Part shown: piece by piece, positions 9,713 to 17,609 of the stretch
Layout of the letters: each line of letters opens with the position of its first letter
Position numbering within the stretch: the first letter of the stretch is position 1
NCBI GenBank assembly: GCA_947073285.1
Contig: CAMTJT010000003.1
Coordinates: 1-64,000 of the forward strand
DNA length: 64,000 nt
Reading direction: 5' to 3'
Origin: an uncultured Clostridium sp.
Lineage (GTDB): Bacteria > Bacillota > Clostridia > TANB77 > CAG-508
Notes under the pieces: generated by a model
The model's database searches: none
Seen by the model: the letters and a program-made list of their open reading frames with translations, nothing else
Told to the model about the DNA's origin: nothing
Made by a program: the position numbers and the translations under genes

Positions 9713-10345
9713 ATGAAATTTGAAAAGTTGAATGATAACAAAATTAAAATTACTTTATCTATTCAGGATTTAACTGATAAGCACATCGATTTTCATTCTT
9801 TTATGGCTAATACTTTAGAATCACAAGATATTTTACTTGATATGTTAGAGGAGGCTAAAAAGGAAACTGGTTTTGATCCAGAGGATTCTAATCTTAAAAT
9901 TGAGGCTTTAGCTATGGCTGATTCTGATTTTATTTTTACAATTACTAAGGTTCATTCTGATACAGAAAAATTACCTAAGAAAAAATTTACTATTAAGAGA
10001 AGGTCTGTAACCCCTTGTAATACTACACAAGCTATTTACGAGTTTCACTCTTTTGAAGATTTTTGTAGCTTATTACAATTTTTGAATAAAAGTAATTTGA
10101 TTTCTTTTGTAAATGATATTGCTACTTGTGTTTCTTTATATCAATATAAAGGATGTTACTATTTATTGATGACTCAAATTAATTCTGATTTGGCAAATAA
10201 ACTTAAGTTTTTTACTGCTATTACTGAGTTTGCTAAGTACATAACAAATTCTAAAGTTTTTGCGAGTAAGCTTCGTGAATGTGGCAATTTAGTTATGAAA
10301 GATCATGCTTTTGAAATTGCATCTAAACATTTTATTTGTAAATAA
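9713..10345 (+). CDS. mecA: MecA-type adaptor protein
   Basis: MecA homologues deliver substrates to ClpC and negatively regulate competence and other pathways. The 210-aa protein begins MKFEKLNDNKIKITLSIQDL, the typical N-terminal recognition domain, followed by an acidic linker and a C-terminal domain with EFHSFEDFCSLLQFL, matching the family pattern of 'fxslEdvi.la'. GGAGG at 9701-9705 fixes the start, and a TATAAT at 9670-9675 is a plausible -10 box. Transcribed alone and ends at a terminator near 10366. Confidence 0.85.
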   Translation: MKFEKLNDNKIKITLSIQDLTDKHIDFHSFMANTLESQDILLDMLEEAKKETGFDPEDSNLKIEALAMADSDFIFTITKVHSDTEKLPKKKFTIKRRSVTPCNTTQAIYEFHSFEDFCSLLQFLNKSNLISFVNDIATCVSLYQYKGCYYLLMTQINSDLANKLKFFTAITEFAKYITNSKVFASKLRECGNLVMKDHAFEIASKHFICK

Positions 10346-10365
10346 GTTTTTATTTTAATTATATA

Positions 10366-10418
10366 TAAAAAAGAGGGGATACATTTCATTTATTTAATCC
10401 ATGTCCCTTCTTTTTTTA
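10366..10418 (+). terminator. intrinsic terminator of mecA
   Basis: An imperfect stem pairs AAAAGAGGGGATACAT with ATGTCCCTTCTTTT, has an AT-rich loop, and is followed by a T tract. It is 20 bases after the mecA stop. Confidence 0.75.
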
Positions 10419-10474
10419 TATTTTATTTTTTTCTTAACTAGATATTCCTAAATGCAATAATTCATCTATAATTT

Positions 10475-11995
10475 TTATATATTGTATATATCTTTCTTAC
10501 TAAATATAAAGGTTGATATTCCAAGCATAACAATAAAATAGAAAATATATATTATAACTGAAAAATTAAAGCTTAATCCCTCTATAGCAGGTATTGATCC
10601 AAATAAGTATTGACTAAAATCCCAGTTACTTATTATAAGAAACTTTGAAATCCAATTTACATCAGTTATTGTAGACATTGCTTCTAATATATTTGGAATT
10701 ATATAACTTAGTAATATGTATATTACCATTGATAATATAAATGTAATTGGTATATTTTCATTGATTATACTCATAAAAATCCCCAATAAAATAAGTATCA
10801 AATATATTGGAATTTTAGTAATTGCCATTAATAATATATAATTTAATAAATTTATTGTAAATACTTCCTTAGTTTGTGTATTGTATCCTATATAATCTAG
10901 TTGATAGCTATCAAAACCAAAAGTAAGCCCTCCAATTATATATTGTAAAAGTATTATTCCTATTATAACAATTATAGTTGTTATAATGCAACCTATTATT
11001 TTTGAAAATAGCACACTTCTTCTTTTATGTGGTTTTGTTAACAGGCTTTTTATTGTTCCTTTGCTCTTTTCTTCTATTAAAGTGCTACATGCTATATATA
11101 TTGCTATTATTTCTATAATTACACTAAAATGCTTGAATACTCTTATCAAAGAAATTCTAGCATCTATTTTGTTGTTTAACATAATGTTATAGTCTTCTGG
11201 TGAGATATCTTGTACAATATGATTTTCTATTGCGTATTTACATAGATTAACTATTTCTTCTTGCCTTTCAAGATTTTGCTTTTGCATTGGAGTATTTTCT
11301 TTTATATCTTTATAATATTCGATACTATAAGAATTTTCACGATATGTTTCAAGATAATCATTTAATATATCTTTTTTAAATTCTATATTGTTATCAATTC
11401 TAAGTTGATAAATTTCTATGTCTAAGTCTATTATCCTATTTTCTATTGATGAACTATCTATTAATTCCTTTTTAGCTTTTAATTCTTGAATTTTTAAATT
11501 AAGAAAAGATTTCCAATCGTTTGAGTCTAAAGCTTGTACATATTTTTCATAATAATCTTTAGCTATTTGATACTCGTTTTTCTTTATATTAGATGTTTTA
11601 TTAAATTCATAGTTGTTAATCGTATTTAAGCACTGCATTATAGTATGATAAAATGTTGTTGTTACGTTGGAGTAGCTATGTTTAACTGTTTCCTCCTCTA
11701 AAGCTAAACTTTGCCACGAATCTTCTTCATAATTGTTATATAATTTTGCAAAGTCTAACTCTATTTTACACTGAACATATTCTCTACTTCCTATATTCAT
11801 TTTGTTTAATCTTTTTTCTATACTTTCTATTTTATAATTAATAGGACTAAATAGCTCTATTTGTTTTTGATCTAAATCAGCATAGTTATGAAATAGTATA
11901 CTAACAAGTGCAATAATGAATAATATATATATACTTTTCTTTTTAAAGATTTTAATTAGCTCATTTTGTATTAGTTTAATCAATTGTATTTTCAC
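10475..11995 (-). CDS. ABC-2 type exporter permease (large extracytoplasmic domain)
   Basis: A 506-aa protein with one N-terminal membrane helix (residues ~20-37), a long hydrophilic helical domain (~40-280), then about five membrane helices to the C-terminus. The motif EEKSKGTIKSLLTKPHKRR after the second helix is the cytoplasmic coupling segment of ABC-2 permeases. Its start overlaps the end of the ATPase gene by 20 bases. The shorter permease at 14326-15315 is a paralogue (same ETIKxLLxPHKR segment and GFDSY loop). Likely exports a peptide or confers peptide resistance; substrate not visible. Confidence 0.85.
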   Translation of the reverse strand: MKIQLIKLIQNELIKIFKKKSIYILFIIALVSILFHNYADLDQKQIELFSPINYKIESIEKRLNKMNIGSREYVQCKIELDFAKLYNNYEEDSWQSLALEEETVKHSYSNVTTTFYHTIMQCLNTINNYEFNKTSNIKKNEYQIAKDYYEKYVQALDSNDWKSFLNLKIQELKAKKELIDSSSIENRIIDLDIEIYQLRIDNNIEFKKDILNDYLETYRENSYSIEYYKDIKENTPMQKQNLERQEEIVNLCKYAIENHIVQDISPEDYNIMLNNKIDARISLIRVFKHFSVIIEIIAIYIACSTLIEEKSKGTIKSLLTKPHKRRSVLFSKIIGCIITTIIVIIGIILLQYIIGGLTFGFDSYQLDYIGYNTQTKEVFTINLLNYILLMAITKIPIYLILILLGIFMSIINENIPITFILSMVIYILLSYIIPNILEAMSTITDVNWISKFLIISNWDFSQYLFGSIPAIEGLSFNFSVIIYIFYFIVMLGISTFIFSKKDIYNI

Positions 11996-12713
11996 CTACC
12001 TTTTTTAGAAAGGCTTCTTCTAAATCTATAGTATTATTAGCTATACCAGTCTTAAAATTTTCTATAGTATCATTTACTACTATCTTTCCATGTTTAATCG
12101 CTATAATTTTGTTACATAATTTATCAATTTCATTTAAGTTATGGCTTGATATTAAAATTGCAATTCCTTGCATTGCTAAGGTTTTAATTAAACTTCTAAT
12201 TTCAATAATTCCTTCTATATCTAAACCATTAGTTGGTTCATCTAATATTAATAAATTAGGTTTATTGATTATTGCTTGTGCAATTCCTAGCCTTTGTTTC
12301 ATACCAAGTGAATATGTTGAAACTTTATCTTTTATTCTTTTTTCTAATCCTACTATTTTTACTACTTCATTTATTCTTTTCTTTGTAATCTTTTTATAAC
12401 TGTTTGCTACTATTTTTAAGTTATCATATCCTGATAAATATGTATATAAATCTGGTGTTTCAACAATTGCTCCTACTTTCTCTATTGCCTTTACAAAATC
12501 TTTTTCTATGTTATATCCATTAATATATACATTCCCTTCTGTCATTTTTATTAGACCTAATATTAATTTTATAATCGTAGTCTTTCCCGCACCATTAGAG
12601 CCTATTAAGCCTATAATATCTCCATTGTCTACTGTAAATGAAATTCTTTCTACAATTATTCTTCCTTTTATTCTTTTTTTTAAATTATTACATTTTAATA
12701 CTTCCATATTCAA
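11976..12713 (-). CDS. ABC transporter ATP-binding protein
   Basis: A 245-aa ATPase with Walker A GSNGAGKTT, signature YSLGMKQR, Walker B LLILDEPTNGLD and the H-loop in ILISSHNLNEID. It belongs to the group that pairs with ABC-2 permeases for lantibiotic/bacitracin-type export or immunity. It overlaps the permease gene at 11976-11995. The second permease (14326-15315) is upstream on the same strand but is now separated by an IS110-family element, so its co-transcription may be broken. Confidence 0.93.
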   Translation of the reverse strand: MNMEVLKCNNLKKRIKGRIIVERISFTVDNGDIIGLIGSNGAGKTTIIKLILGLIKMTEGNVYINGYNIEKDFVKAIEKVGAIVETPDLYTYLSGYDNLKIVANSYKKITKKRINEVVKIVGLEKRIKDKVSTYSLGMKQRLGIAQAIINKPNLLILDEPTNGLDIEGIIEIRSLIKTLAMQGIAILISSHNLNEIDKLCNKIIAIKHGKIVVNDTIENFKTGIANNTIDLEEAFLKKVGENTID

Positions 12714-12788
12714 TCACATTCCTCGTATTATATATTTATAGTATTTAAAGTCTACTATATAAGACTTATGATATACTTATCTTAGATA

Positions 12789-12961
12789 CTGTGGATTGTT
12801 TTCACTCTCCTACCACTCGATGGTTTCGGAAAGGCTACAACCACAGCTCTTTGTATATTTGTTAATCAGTTAGATACCGCATGACGGTTTATTTAGAACG
12901 AGGTTACAATCGCAAAGTGTTTAGTGGTCTAAAAAACAGTATCAATATTTTTTTAAGGATG
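12789..12961 (+). ncRNA. candidate bridge RNA region of the IS110 element
   Basis: IS110-group elements are known to encode a structured bridge RNA in the non-coding end upstream of the transposase. Here that region holds a stem CTGTGG (12789-12794) with CCACAG (12841-12846) enclosing smaller stems, then further paired segments around 12873-12900. Position and structure fit. The target- and donor-binding loops are not assigned. Confidence 0.45.
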
Positions 12962-12968
12962 TGTTTTT

Positions 12969-14144
12969 ATGATTTTTGTTGGTATTGATGTTGCTAAAGA
13001 TAAGCACGATTGTTTTATTACTAATTCTGATGGTGAAATACTTTTTGATTCTTTTACAATACAAAACAATATAGAAGGTTTTGAGAACTTATTTCAAAAG
13101 ATACAATCTGTTTCAAATGATTTAACTAAAGTAAAAGTAGGTCTTGAAGCTACTGGACACTATAGTTACAATATTTTAGGATTCATTCTTAACAAAAACC
13201 TTACTGTATACGTAATTAACCCTTTACATACTAGTCTTTACAGAAAAAGTCTAAGCCTTAGAAAGACTAAAACAGATAAGGTCGATTCCAAAACTATCGC
13301 AACTATGCTTATGTCCGATGTAGACTTAAAGCCCTACTCAAATGAATTATATCACAATGAAGAATTAAAGTCACTATCTCGTTATCGTTTCGATAAAGTT
13401 CAAGAACGTGCAAAACTAAAATCGTCTATTGCTCGACTTGTTAATATTCTTTTTCCAGAATTAGAAAAATTATTTTGCACTATACACTTATCAACTGTTT
13501 ACCAACTTCTTAGTAAATATCCTGGTGCTTCTCATATTGCAAATGCCAATTTAAATGAGCTTTCAGTTCTTCTTTCTTCTTCATCAAAAGGAAGGTTTGA
13601 TTATTCAAAAGCAGAATTAATTCACACTGTTTCAAAAAAATCTATTGGCTCTATTATGCCTGCCAAGTCTCTTGAATTAAAGCATACTATTAAACTTATT
13701 AAAGAACTCGATTCAGAAATTGATGAGATAGAAAAGGAAATCAAAATTATCATGGATAAAATCAATTCTCCTATTTTAACAATACCAGGTATTAGCTATC
13801 GCATGGGAGCAATAATTTTATCTGAAATTGGTAGTTTTTCTAAATTTGATTCACCAGATAAAATACTAGCTTTTGCTGGACTTTCTCCTTCTACATATCA
13901 ATCTGGAAAGCTTGATTCTCCTCATTCTCATATGGAAAAAAGAGGCTCGAGATATCTACGTTATGCCTTATTTAATGCCACAAAATTTGTTTGTAATTGG
14001 GATCCAGTTTTTAATGCTTATCTTTTAAAGAAACGTTCTGAAGGCAAACACTACAATGTTGCAATTTCTCATGCTACTAAAAAGTTAGTTCGAGTCATTT
14101 TTCAATTAGAGAAAACAGGACAAGCATTTCAAAGAGTTGCTTAG
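12969..14144 (+). CDS. IS110-family transposase (DEDD recombinase)
   Basis: A 391-aa protein. The N-terminal RuvC-like DEDD domain starts FVGIDVAKDKHDCFI and continues with GLEATGHYS and the KTDKVDSKTIA segment. The C-terminal Transposase_20 domain has TIPGISYRMGAIILSEIGS, then the AFAGLSPSTYQSG serine motif. Length is normal for the family. GATGTG just before the ATG is a weak ribosome-binding site. All parts are intact, so the copy may be active. No in-frame CGG is present. Confidence 0.95.
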   Translation: MIFVGIDVAKDKHDCFITNSDGEILFDSFTIQNNIEGFENLFQKIQSVSNDLTKVKVGLEATGHYSYNILGFILNKNLTVYVINPLHTSLYRKSLSLRKTKTDKVDSKTIATMLMSDVDLKPYSNELYHNEELKSLSRYRFDKVQERAKLKSSIARLVNILFPELEKLFCTIHLSTVYQLLSKYPGASHIANANLNELSVLLSSSSKGRFDYSKAELIHTVSKKSIGSIMPAKSLELKHTIKLIKELDSEIDEIEKEIKIIMDKINSPILTIPGISYRMGAIILSEIGSFSKFDSPDKILAFAGLSPSTYQSGKLDSPHSHMEKRGSRYLRYALFNATKFVCNWDPVFNAYLLKKRSEGKHYNVAISHATKKLVRVIFQLEKTGQAFQRVA

Positions 14145-14325
14145 TCTTTCTAATATTCTAAATTTTTGAGTGCCTATATGACACTCTATTTGTCATGCAA
14201 TTTTCAATGTTCATAATTTTTTTTAATTTTTTTCGAAAAACTATTGACTTTTAATAGTTAGTCTTTCCAAAAGCACAAATTAGTTGAAAAAAATTAAATT
14301 ATCGTGATTATTTTTGGTGCTTAAC

Positions 14326-15315
14326 CTATTGGTTTACTATATCTTTATTTTTAAACATTTTGGCTACCAATTCTAGAAGAATAATAATAGCAGTTATTGC
14401 TACTATTAAAGGCTGTACTATACCTACAGCAAATATTTCATGCATCCCTCCAAATAAAAATTTACTTAAATCCCCATTATATATTACTAAATGTTTTAGA
14501 AAATTATTAGTTCCAATTTCTAAATTTGATACTAGATATATTCCTAAAGAAATCAATATATTAACTGGCATATTCCCTATTATTATACTTAATAAGAAAC
14601 TAATTAGCATTAATAGAATATACATTGGCATTTTAGCAATAAATATTAAAAATATATAATATATTAAATTCATATTTTCTATTTCCTGTGTAATATGATT
14701 ATATCTTATTGCTCCTAAGTTGTAACTATCAAAACCAAATATTATGCCTCCTATTATGTATTGAAAAATAATAATAATAAATATACTCAAAATTACTATT
14801 ATTAAATTTGTTAATAATTTGGAAAATAAAATTTTACTTCTTTTATGTGGTCTTATTAGCAATGTCTTTACAGTTCCTTTGCTTAATTCTTCTAATAAAG
14901 TGGAGGTTGATAGATATATAATAATTACAATAATTATTATGTCAAAATTATTAAAGGTTTTCATAAATAGAATTAAAGCATTTGATGGTAATTTTATACC
15001 TTCATTTTCAGAATTTAAAATAATGTTATATTCTATATTATTATTTATAGCGTGCTTTTCTAATTGCACTCTTTCTAAAATATCTATATACTCCTCTTTA
15101 GATGTCAAACTATCATAATATTTTAGAGACAAATTGTCTTGTTTATATACTTTTTCATATTCTAATTTTATATTATCTACTTTTTTAGTAATGTATTTCT
15201 GTGAATTGTTATAGCCTAATATTATAGTAATTGATAATAACAATAATAAATATATATTCTTTCTTTTCAGTATTTTTATTAGTTCATTTTTTATAAGTTT
15301 AAACATATTTTCCAT
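14326..15315 (-). CDS. ABC-2 type exporter permease (paralogue)
   Basis: A 329-aa paralogue of the permease at 10475-11995: same N-terminal NELIKILKRKNIYLL helix, the coupling segment LEELSKGTVKTLLIRPHKR and the FGFDSYNLGAIRYNH loop, but a shorter extracytoplasmic domain (~40-115). Four or five membrane helices follow. It probably formed one exporter with the ATPase at 11976 and the other permease before the IS110 insertion. Its stop codon is retained right at the insertion boundary. Confidence 0.85.
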   Translation of the reverse strand: MENMFKLIKNELIKILKRKNIYLLLLLSITIILGYNNSQKYITKKVDNIKLEYEKVYKQDNLSLKYYDSLTSKEEYIDILERVQLEKHAINNNIEYNIILNSENEGIKLPSNALILFMKTFNNFDIIIIVIIIYLSTSTLLEELSKGTVKTLLIRPHKRSKILFSKLLTNLIIVILSIFIIIIFQYIIGGIIFGFDSYNLGAIRYNHITQEIENMNLIYYIFLIFIAKMPMYILLMLISFLLSIIIGNMPVNILISLGIYLVSNLEIGTNNFLKHLVIYNGDLSKFLFGGMHEIFAVGIVQPLIVAITAIIILLELVAKMFKNKDIVNQ

Positions 15316-15332
15316 CCATTAATTTTTTTAAA

Positions 15333-15360
15333 ATGGGAGTATATAGTTTTATACTCCCAT
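15333..15360 (-). terminator. intrinsic terminator
   Basis: Perfect 11-base arms (15333-15343 and 15350-15360, ATGGGAGTATA) with a short loop and TTTT on the minus-strand side. It lies between the M23 peptidase gene and the permease gene. Confidence 0.75.
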
Positions 15361-15422
15361 TACAGAAAACTTTTGAAATTTAAGATAAGCAACAATTGAT
15401 TTTTTTACTTTTCAGCATTTTT

Positions 15423-16430
15423 TTAATATACATAATTTTGTGGGTTATATAATACCCCATTTACTCTAATTTCTAAGTGTAAGTGTGGACCTGTTGATCT
15501 ACCTGTTGAGCCAACTTTTCCAATTACTTGACCTTGTGATACGCTTTGCCCTTTTGATACATTTAATTGACTACAGTGTGCATATACTGTTTCTACACCA
15601 TTTCCATGTGAAATTTTAATCATGTAACCATAGGTACCACTATACCCTGAAGTAGTAACTGTACCTGCTGCCGCTGCTTTGATTGGTGTTCCTTTTGGTG
15701 CTGCTATATCAAGCCCTCTATGACCACTTGTACGTATGCTTTCTCTACTGCCAAATCTAGATGTTATGGTATAACCACTTGAAACTGGCTTAATTAAGCT
15801 AACACCAAGATTGATTTTTTTGCTAGAACTTCCTGATACACTACCTGATGATACTGATGCCACATAAGTAGTTTTTGGCTTTGGAACTTCTTCATATAGT
15901 TTTGAAACACATTTTTCTACTGAGGTAAAGTCTTTTGTTTCTGTATCGTATTTTTCAACAATCCCTATATCATTTTTGTTGTTACTGTTTTTGCTTTTTA
16001 GCTCTTCTACTACTTTTTCTGCTTCACTAAAGCTTGATACATATACTTTTTCTTCTTTATCATCTGTAATTGCATAATATTTATAGTATTGTGTTCCACT
16101 TTCTGTTACTTTATTATATATTTCTTCATCATTTGGAACAATGTCTTTTTTTAGTAAGCATAAGGTGTATTCTGGTACTGAGTCTATTTGTCTAAAGGCT
16201 ATGCCTTCTTCTGACTCTCCTTCCATATACAAGTTAATACTATTTTGTAATTCGGTTTTGCTTTCTGTATAGCCTATCAATTCGCCATTTAAACTAACTG
16301 CATATGTTGGTTTATAGAAGGCTGCTACTGCACCTATTATTAAAAATATTGATATGATTGTTAATACAACTATTTTGATAGATGCTCTAAAGAGCATTGC
16401 TATTTTTTTAACCGTACTAATTATAAACAA
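15423..16430 (-). CDS. membrane-anchored M23 family endopeptidase
   Basis: A 335-aa protein with one N-terminal membrane helix (residues ~18-42), a middle region of about 150 residues with repeated beta/alpha pattern, a Ser/Gly linker, then a C-terminal LytM/M23 domain with SRFGSRES, HRGLDIA (zinc His and Asp) and HLHLEIRVNG (HxH). This class cleaves peptide crosslinks or activates other hydrolases, and includes SpoIIQ- and DipM-like proteins. With all zinc ligands present it is probably catalytic. It sits outside the membrane. The promoter region upstream carries copy 1 of the structured repeat. Confidence 0.9.
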   Translation of the reverse strand: MFIISTVKKIAMLFRASIKIVVLTIISIFLIIGAVAAFYKPTYAVSLNGELIGYTESKTELQNSINLYMEGESEEGIAFRQIDSVPEYTLCLLKKDIVPNDEEIYNKVTESGTQYYKYYAITDDKEEKVYVSSFSEAEKVVEELKSKNSNNKNDIGIVEKYDTETKDFTSVEKCVSKLYEEVPKPKTTYVASVSSGSVSGSSSKKINLGVSLIKPVSSGYTITSRFGSRESIRTSGHRGLDIAAPKGTPIKAAAAGTVTTSGYSGTYGYMIKISHGNGVETVYAHCSQLNVSKGQSVSQGQVIGKVGSTGRSTGPHLHLEIRVNGVLYNPQNYVY

Positions 16431-16590
16431 CTCCTAACTTTTTTTATTTCTTCCTTATTCTATATCAATTTTTGAAATTTTTCAAGACATTTTTACATTT
16501 TATTTTTGCCTTTTTAGCTATTTCCGTAGGCTCTAGAGTTTCGTAAGATATTTTTTTATTGTAGTATTGTTGTTTTAATATGTAAGAAAA

Positions 16591-16718
16591 GTGTGCGTTA
16601 ACGGAAGCAAAGCTTCCGACGTACACTTGTGCAAGTTGCTTCGCAACTGCACAGTCTAAGGAAACCTACACTTGTTGTACAGCAAAAATCTGCGATTTTT
16701 CCTATACAATAAAAAAAA
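16591..16718 (-). repeat. structured dispersed repeat, copy 1 of 3
   Basis: A 128-base unit with at least three hairpins: GTGTGCGT pairing with ACGTACAC around GGAAGC/GCTTCC; TGTGCA-GTTGC pairing with GCAAC-TGCACA; and a long stem pairing TTGTACAG with CTATACAA around AAAAATC/GATTTTT. Copies 2 (26855-26982) and 3 (63790-63916) keep the same order and sizes. On the minus strand it starts right after the T-tract of the terminator at 16719-16796. Confidence 0.9.
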
Positions 16719-16796
16719 CGATGATGATTAAACTCTAACCATAATCAAATATTTTTGATTATGGTTTTATCACTTTAAGTTTAATCATTATCGCTT
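16719..16796 (-). terminator. strong intrinsic terminator after coat gene
   Basis: A nested hairpin: outer arms near GATGATTAAACT and AGTTTAATCATTATC, inner arms CCATAATCAAA and TTTGATTATGG. On the minus strand it is followed by eight Ts (complement of 16711-16718), which merge into the structured repeat. Confidence 0.85.
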
Positions 16797-16828
16797 TTTG
16801 TTAGGGAGACCCTATTTTTAAGTATTTT

Positions 16829-17074
16829 TTATTGTTGTAACTGATCTTTTACTGTTTGTATTTCTGTGATGCTAGCTTTTTGTGCTGGTTGATAGTATCC
16901 TTTTGTTTGTGCTACTTTAAATAATTCATATTGAAAGCTTTCATCATTATTTCTAATTTGTTGTAATGTTTGTCTTAATTGCATATTTTCTGCTTCAGAA
17001 ATAGCTGTTTGATAAGCTGTTAGGTCTGCTTTTACACTTCCTAATATGTCATTTACCATTGTTTTTTCGTCCAT
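16829..17074 (-). CDS. CotF-like spore coat protein
   Basis: An 81-aa helical protein matching the Coat F domain (MVNDILGSVKADLTAYQTAI, then a QLRQTLQQIRNNDESFQYEL segment ending in a Tyr-Tyr-Pro-rich tail GYYQPAQ). Such proteins are small helical bundles in the spore coat or cytoplasm of sporulating cells. GGAGG lies 9 bases before the ATG. It is downstream of a related small gene (17102-17290) on the same strand, probably one operon. Confidence 0.8.
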   Translation of the reverse strand: MDEKTMVNDILGSVKADLTAYQTAISEAENMQLRQTLQQIRNNDESFQYELFKVAQTKGYYQPAQKASITEIQTVKDQLQQ

Positions 17075-17101
17075 AGTTTTTGTTCCTCCTTTTTATTTTA
17101 A

Positions 17102-17290
17102 TTAATCATTTAAAAATGATAATAGTTTTTGTTTTGTGTTTAGAGCATCTTGTGCAGATTTTGAAAATATTTGCTTAATTTGTGGGTCTACTGCTTGTGA
17201 TGAAAATGTATTTAGCTTTTGATATGCAGTTTCATGTGCTCCTATTAAATGTCTTAAATGTTGTAGTTCAATTTGATTTAAGTTTGGCAT
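17102..17290 (-). CDS. small coat-associated helical protein (CotF-like partner)
   Basis: A 62-aa protein starting MPNLNQIELQHLRHLIGAHE. The ATG at 17290 is chosen because GGAAGGA precedes it; an upstream in-frame start at 17335 lacks a site. The pattern HLRHLIGAHETAYQKL...DPQIKQIF is typical of short partners encoded with CotF-type proteins in Clostridia. Predicted helical, cytoplasmic or coat. Confidence 0.75.
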   Translation of the reverse strand: MPNLNQIELQHLRHLIGAHETAYQKLNTFSSQAVDPQIKQIFSKSAQDALNTKQKLLSFLND

Positions 17291-17477
17291 CTTTATCCTT
17301 CCTTTCGTTACATAATTTAAGTTTAGTATGTACATTTTACTTTTTTTTATTCAAAATCATTTGAAAATCTTTATTAGTTTGCTTGTTTTTTATTAAAATG
17401 ATAAGTTGTTTTTTTATGAGTAGAACAGAGTGTTGCTACTATTACCTTATTGATGGCATTTATTATTACAATGAAAA

Positions 17478-17515
17478 ATGAACCCTCCATGTTTTGTCTA
17501 ACATTTTGGGTTCAT
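17478..17515 (-). terminator. terminator of pcrA
   Basis: ATGAACCC (17478-17485) pairs with GGGTTCAT (17508-17515); on the minus strand it is followed by TTTTT. Further imperfect copies of TTTTGGGTTCAT occur at about 17525, 17540 and 17565, so the region between the two genes is locally repetitive. Confidence 0.75.
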
Positions 17516-17609
17516 ATCACTTTTGGGGTTCAGTACACATTTGGGTTTCATGTTACTTTTTATCTAACTTTTCGGGTTCATTTCTGGTTATTAGAGCTGT
17601 ATTTTTCAT

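Larger units (their letters stand above)
12780..14325 (+). mobile_element. IS110-family insertion sequence (limits approximate)
   Basis: One transposase gene is flanked by about 190 bases of non-coding DNA on the left and about 180 on the right. No terminal inverted repeat is evident, as expected for IS110 elements. It lies between two minus-strand genes of one ABC exporter, immediately beyond the stop codon of the second permease, with the transposase in the opposite orientation. Exact ends need comparison with an empty site. Confidence 0.8.

Noticed and set aside
16591-16718. The structured repeat as an ordinary terminator
   Set aside because: Its own last stem is followed by A on the plus strand and preceded by T on the minus strand; the real terminators lie next to it and differ between copies.
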